Assembly (NCBI RefSeq): GCF_014336955.1
Contig: NZ_QRAI01000001.1
Location: forward strand, 1,302,001-1,366,000
Reading direction: 5' to 3'
From: Saccharophagus sp. K07
Lineage (GTDB): Bacteria; Pseudomonadota; Gammaproteobacteria; Pseudomonadales; Cellvibrionaceae
Length of the DNA stretch: 64,000 bases
Part shown: piece after piece, positions 62,007-64,000 of the stretch
Position numbering within the stretch: position 1 is the first letter of the stretch
How the letters are laid out: each line of letters starts with the position of its first letter
Notes under the pieces: model-generated
Seen by the model: the letters and a program-made list of their open reading frames with translations, nothing else
What the model was told of the DNA's origin: nothing
Database searches by the model: none
Translations under genes and position numbers: made by a program

Positions 62007-63113
62007 CTAATGGTTGGCGGCCAATGAGGTAGGCGCGCTAATCTGGTCAAAGTGGTGTTCAATTTCCATAGCTCTATGGCGAGAGGTATGAGCATCCAAG
62101 ACGCGTTGGCGAAAACGCAAGCCGAGCGCCAAACGTTGTTCTTCATCCATTTTCAGATATTTCACTACGTCGTCTGCGGTGCGCGCGACCAGTATTTCTT
62201 CGCCAATATGAAAAAATTTATCAAGCCCAGGCCAAAAATCGCTGATCACAGGTGTACCACAGGCAGCTGCTTCAAAAAGTCTAACGCTGGGGGAATAACC
62301 GGCGCGTACCATCTCCCGGCGAGTAACATTTAGCGAAAATAATTGATCATTATAAAAGTGGCAGTGTTTGCTTGGAGGAATATGTTCGAATGTCGTGACA
62401 TTACCTGGCCAATGGATGCTGGAAGGATAACGTGCGCCAGCAACACAGAATTTTAAATTAGGTAATCGTCGGGCTGGCTCGATTAATAATTTGGCCAAGG
62501 TCGATTGGCGGTCTGTGTTGTAGGTTCCGATATAACCCAAAGCATATTGGCGGTGATCGTAATCATTGCCAGACACCGGTTCATGAAAATACAAATCCAA
62601 ATCGACAGAGCAGTAAAGTGGCAGCGCTCGTCGCGCTCGATACTTTTTCTCCAATGTTTCTAGAGTAGGACCGCCACTAAATGACCAATAAATATCGAAT
62701 TCTGGGATCATGGATGGATGCAGATATTCGTAATCGCCTCGCTCCAATTTGGCCAGCGTCACCGGAGTGTCCATGTCGTAAAAGCCGAAGCAGGCGGGGC
62801 GTTTCTTTTTGATTTGTTGAGCTATGTCGTAAGCATCTCTGACGTAGGAACCCAACATCACTAGGTCAGCATTTTTCCAAAAGTCCTGAAAGACTTTCAA
62901 ATCTGTGACATTTTTATAAAGCACCGTTCGGCAAAATTGAGGCTCGGGAAGGTCGCGATTCGCAGCGTACCAGGGAACATCTTTTTCAAAAAAAGTGACT
63001 CTGTGTCCCCGCATCGCCAGCGCTTTAACCAAACTGCGATAGGTGGTTGCGTGGCCGTTGCCCCAGGAGGAGGTAATAGATAGCCCGAAAATCACTATAT
63101 TTAGAGGTTTCAT
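62007..63113 (-). CDS. CgeB-family glycosyltransferase
   Basis: 368 residues, GT-B fold of the CgeB family. N-terminal GLSITSSWGNGHATTYRSLVKAL, then DMDTPVTLAKLERGDYEYL, and C-terminal Glyco_trans_1_2 region VRLFEAAACGTPVISDFWPGLDKFF. Cytosolic. CgeB proteins are linked to spore-coat or cell-surface glycosylation in Bacillus and to polysaccharide loci elsewhere; donor and acceptor unknown. Shares organisation with the next gene. Confidence 0.87.
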   Translation of the reverse strand: MKPLNIVIFGLSITSSWGNGHATTYRSLVKALAMRGHRVTFFEKDVPWYAANRDLPEPQFCRTVLYKNVTDLKVFQDFWKNADLVMLGSYVRDAYDIAQQIKKKRPACFGFYDMDTPVTLAKLERGDYEYLHPSMIPEFDIYWSFSGGPTLETLEKKYRARRALPLYCSVDLDLYFHEPVSGNDYDHRQYALGYIGTYNTDRQSTLAKLLIEPARRLPNLKFCVAGARYPSSIHWPGNVTTFEHIPPSKHCHFYNDQLFSLNVTRREMVRAGYSPSVRLFEAAACGTPVISDFWPGLDKFFHIGEEILVARTADDVVKYLKMDEEQRLALGLRFRQRVLDAHTSRHRAMEIEHHFDQISAPTSLAANH

Positions 63114-63209
63114 GGCAAAAGAACCTTTTTTTAATTTTTATCTGTTTGCCGAAACCGTTCGTAATAAATGTATTTTCTGCTGCGTGACGTATTACTGTTT
63201 CGGCTGTTG

Positions 63210-64000
63210 TTACGCTGTCTCCCGCATTTGAGATCGCTCGGCCATTATCTCTTGCATGTGTCGTGCCCGATGAGTGTAAGTGTGTTCAGTCAATAATCGA
63301 ATGCGCGCCGCTCCACCAATTGCTGTTGCACGTTCTGGCGTTAGAGTGCGCAAATGCGACATAACTTCCACGCCATTGGATGCCAATAAAACTTCTTTTC
63401 CGGGTTTTAAAAACATTTCCACACCTTCCCAGCGATCCACAATTAAACAGGCGCCTGCACCTGCGGCTTCAAAAACTTGTTGCGAGGGCGAGAATCCGCA
63501 TTGTGCCGTACTGTCGCGATTAATATCGAGAACAGCAAGAGGGCTGCAATGAAATGTATTACGGTCTTGCGAATGGATCTGGCCGCAGTAATTCAAATTA
63601 TCAAAAAGTGGGATATGCGAATCCCAGCCACTGCCGCCGAGCAGAAATTCTGCGTCGGGCATGGCGGCGGCAACTTGAAAAAAGAATTCAAAAACACGAG
63701 CATCGCGATCCGGCAGGCGATTTCCTAAAAATGCGAGTGTTGCTTGATAGCGTGGATCTGTCGGAACAGGATAATGTGTTTTCGGATCAAGTGCGTTATA
63801 AAGCGGTTGGCAAAAACGTGCGCCCAATTCTTTATAGGCATCAATAACCGGTCGTCCACCGCCGTAGGTAAAAATAATGTCATAGCGGGGAATGAGTGAA
63901 CGGAAGGCGTCATAAGGGTTTCGTTTGATTCGCTCCAGCCTCGTTGATGGATCCATGTCCCAAAAAATTCGGAGCGCACGTGATGGTTTGCCATGAATAT
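63210..64000 (-). CDS. CgeB-family glycosyltransferase, partial (5' end outside window)
   Basis: The frame stays open on the minus strand through to base 64000 (upstream residues read IHGKPSRALRIFWDMDPS), so the gene begins beyond the window; the visible part has about 263 residues. GT-B C-terminal region: YQATLAFLGNRLPDRD, LDINRDSTAQCGFSPSQQVFEAAGAGACLIVDRWEGVEMFL. Similar in plan to the gene at 62007-63113. With the methyltransferase it forms a likely glycan-modification operon. Confidence 0.85.
   Translation of the reverse strand, partial: IHGKPSRALRIFWDMDPSTRLERIKRNPYDAFRSLIPRYDIIFTYGGGRPVIDAYKELGARFCQPLYNALDPKTHYPVPTDPRYQATLAFLGNRLPDRDARVFEFFFQVAAAMPDAEFLLGGSGWDSHIPLFDNLNYCGQIHSQDRNTFHCSPLAVLDINRDSTAQCGFSPSQQVFEAAGAGACLIVDRWEGVEMFLKPGKEVLLASNGVEVMSHLRTLTPERATAIGGAARIRLLTEHTYTHRARHMQEIMAERSQMRETA

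Overview
The window looks like chromosomal DNA of a free-living, polysaccharide-degrading gammaproteobacterium, most likely Cellvibrio or a close relative. This is inferred from a lipoprotein GH5 endoglucanase with a 35-residue poly-serine linker, a sialate-type acetylesterase, TonB-dependent receptors, an Mla lipid-transport operon and many two-component genes. No rRNA, tRNA, CRISPR array or prophage was seen.

Layout. 0-5.8 kb (+): a TonB-dependent receptor cut by the window edge, followed by SapC, a cupin/JmjC-like protein, a flavin-dependent tryptophan-halogenase-like enzyme and a DUF6445 protein. 5.8-9.3 kb (-): two unknown exported or anchored proteins and a sialate O-acetylesterase. 9.5-19.3 kb: two translationally coupled hybrid kinases (one with eight near-identical 92-residue HAMP repeats) and a divergent PAS hybrid kinase broken by an in-frame TAG. 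19.3-22 kb: a P2-type ATPase. 22.2-24.8 kb: an arsR-arsC-acr3-arsH operon. 24.9-28.5 kb: a copper module (DUF326 protein, cueR, copA, cupredoxin) with a clear CueR box. 28.5-32.8 kb (-): a signalling operon of YfiR, a CHASE8 histidine kinase, a response regulator and a catalytically degenerate GGDEF/EAL protein. 33-39.8 kb: a second DUF326 protein, a MgtC/DUF4010 membrane gene split by an IS5-family element, chrA, a heme oxygenase, a CinA-like protein and a DUF411 lipoprotein.

39.8-47.5 kb (-): mlaFEDCB, a CsgG/DUF4810/DUF799 lipoprotein trio, an orphan modB and tonB-exbB-exbD. A Fur-box-like site and a short putative small RNA or leader ending in a strong terminator lie upstream of tonB. 48-53.5 kb: a beta-barrel protein and a FecI-FecR-receptor set whose receptor resembles heme receptors. 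With TonB/ExbBD and the heme oxygenase this suggests heme-iron acquisition. 53.8-64 kb: an amidase pseudogene with an internal deletion, an AT-rich gap, an Lgt-like/thioredoxin fusion, the GH5 enzyme, a His-rich CDF metal exporter, ApbE, two small conserved proteins, a methyltransferase and two CgeB-type glycosyltransferases, the last cut by the window edge.

The main themes are metal and metalloid resistance (As, Cu, probable chromate, divalent cations), iron/heme uptake, glycan use and dense signal transduction. Three genes are visibly broken: a kinase by a stop codon, DUF4010 by an IS, and an amidase by a deletion. The best candidates for new biology are the YfiR-kinase-dead-EAL operon, the Fur-linked short transcript upstream of tonB, and the receptor-SapC-cupin-halogenase-DUF6445 cluster.
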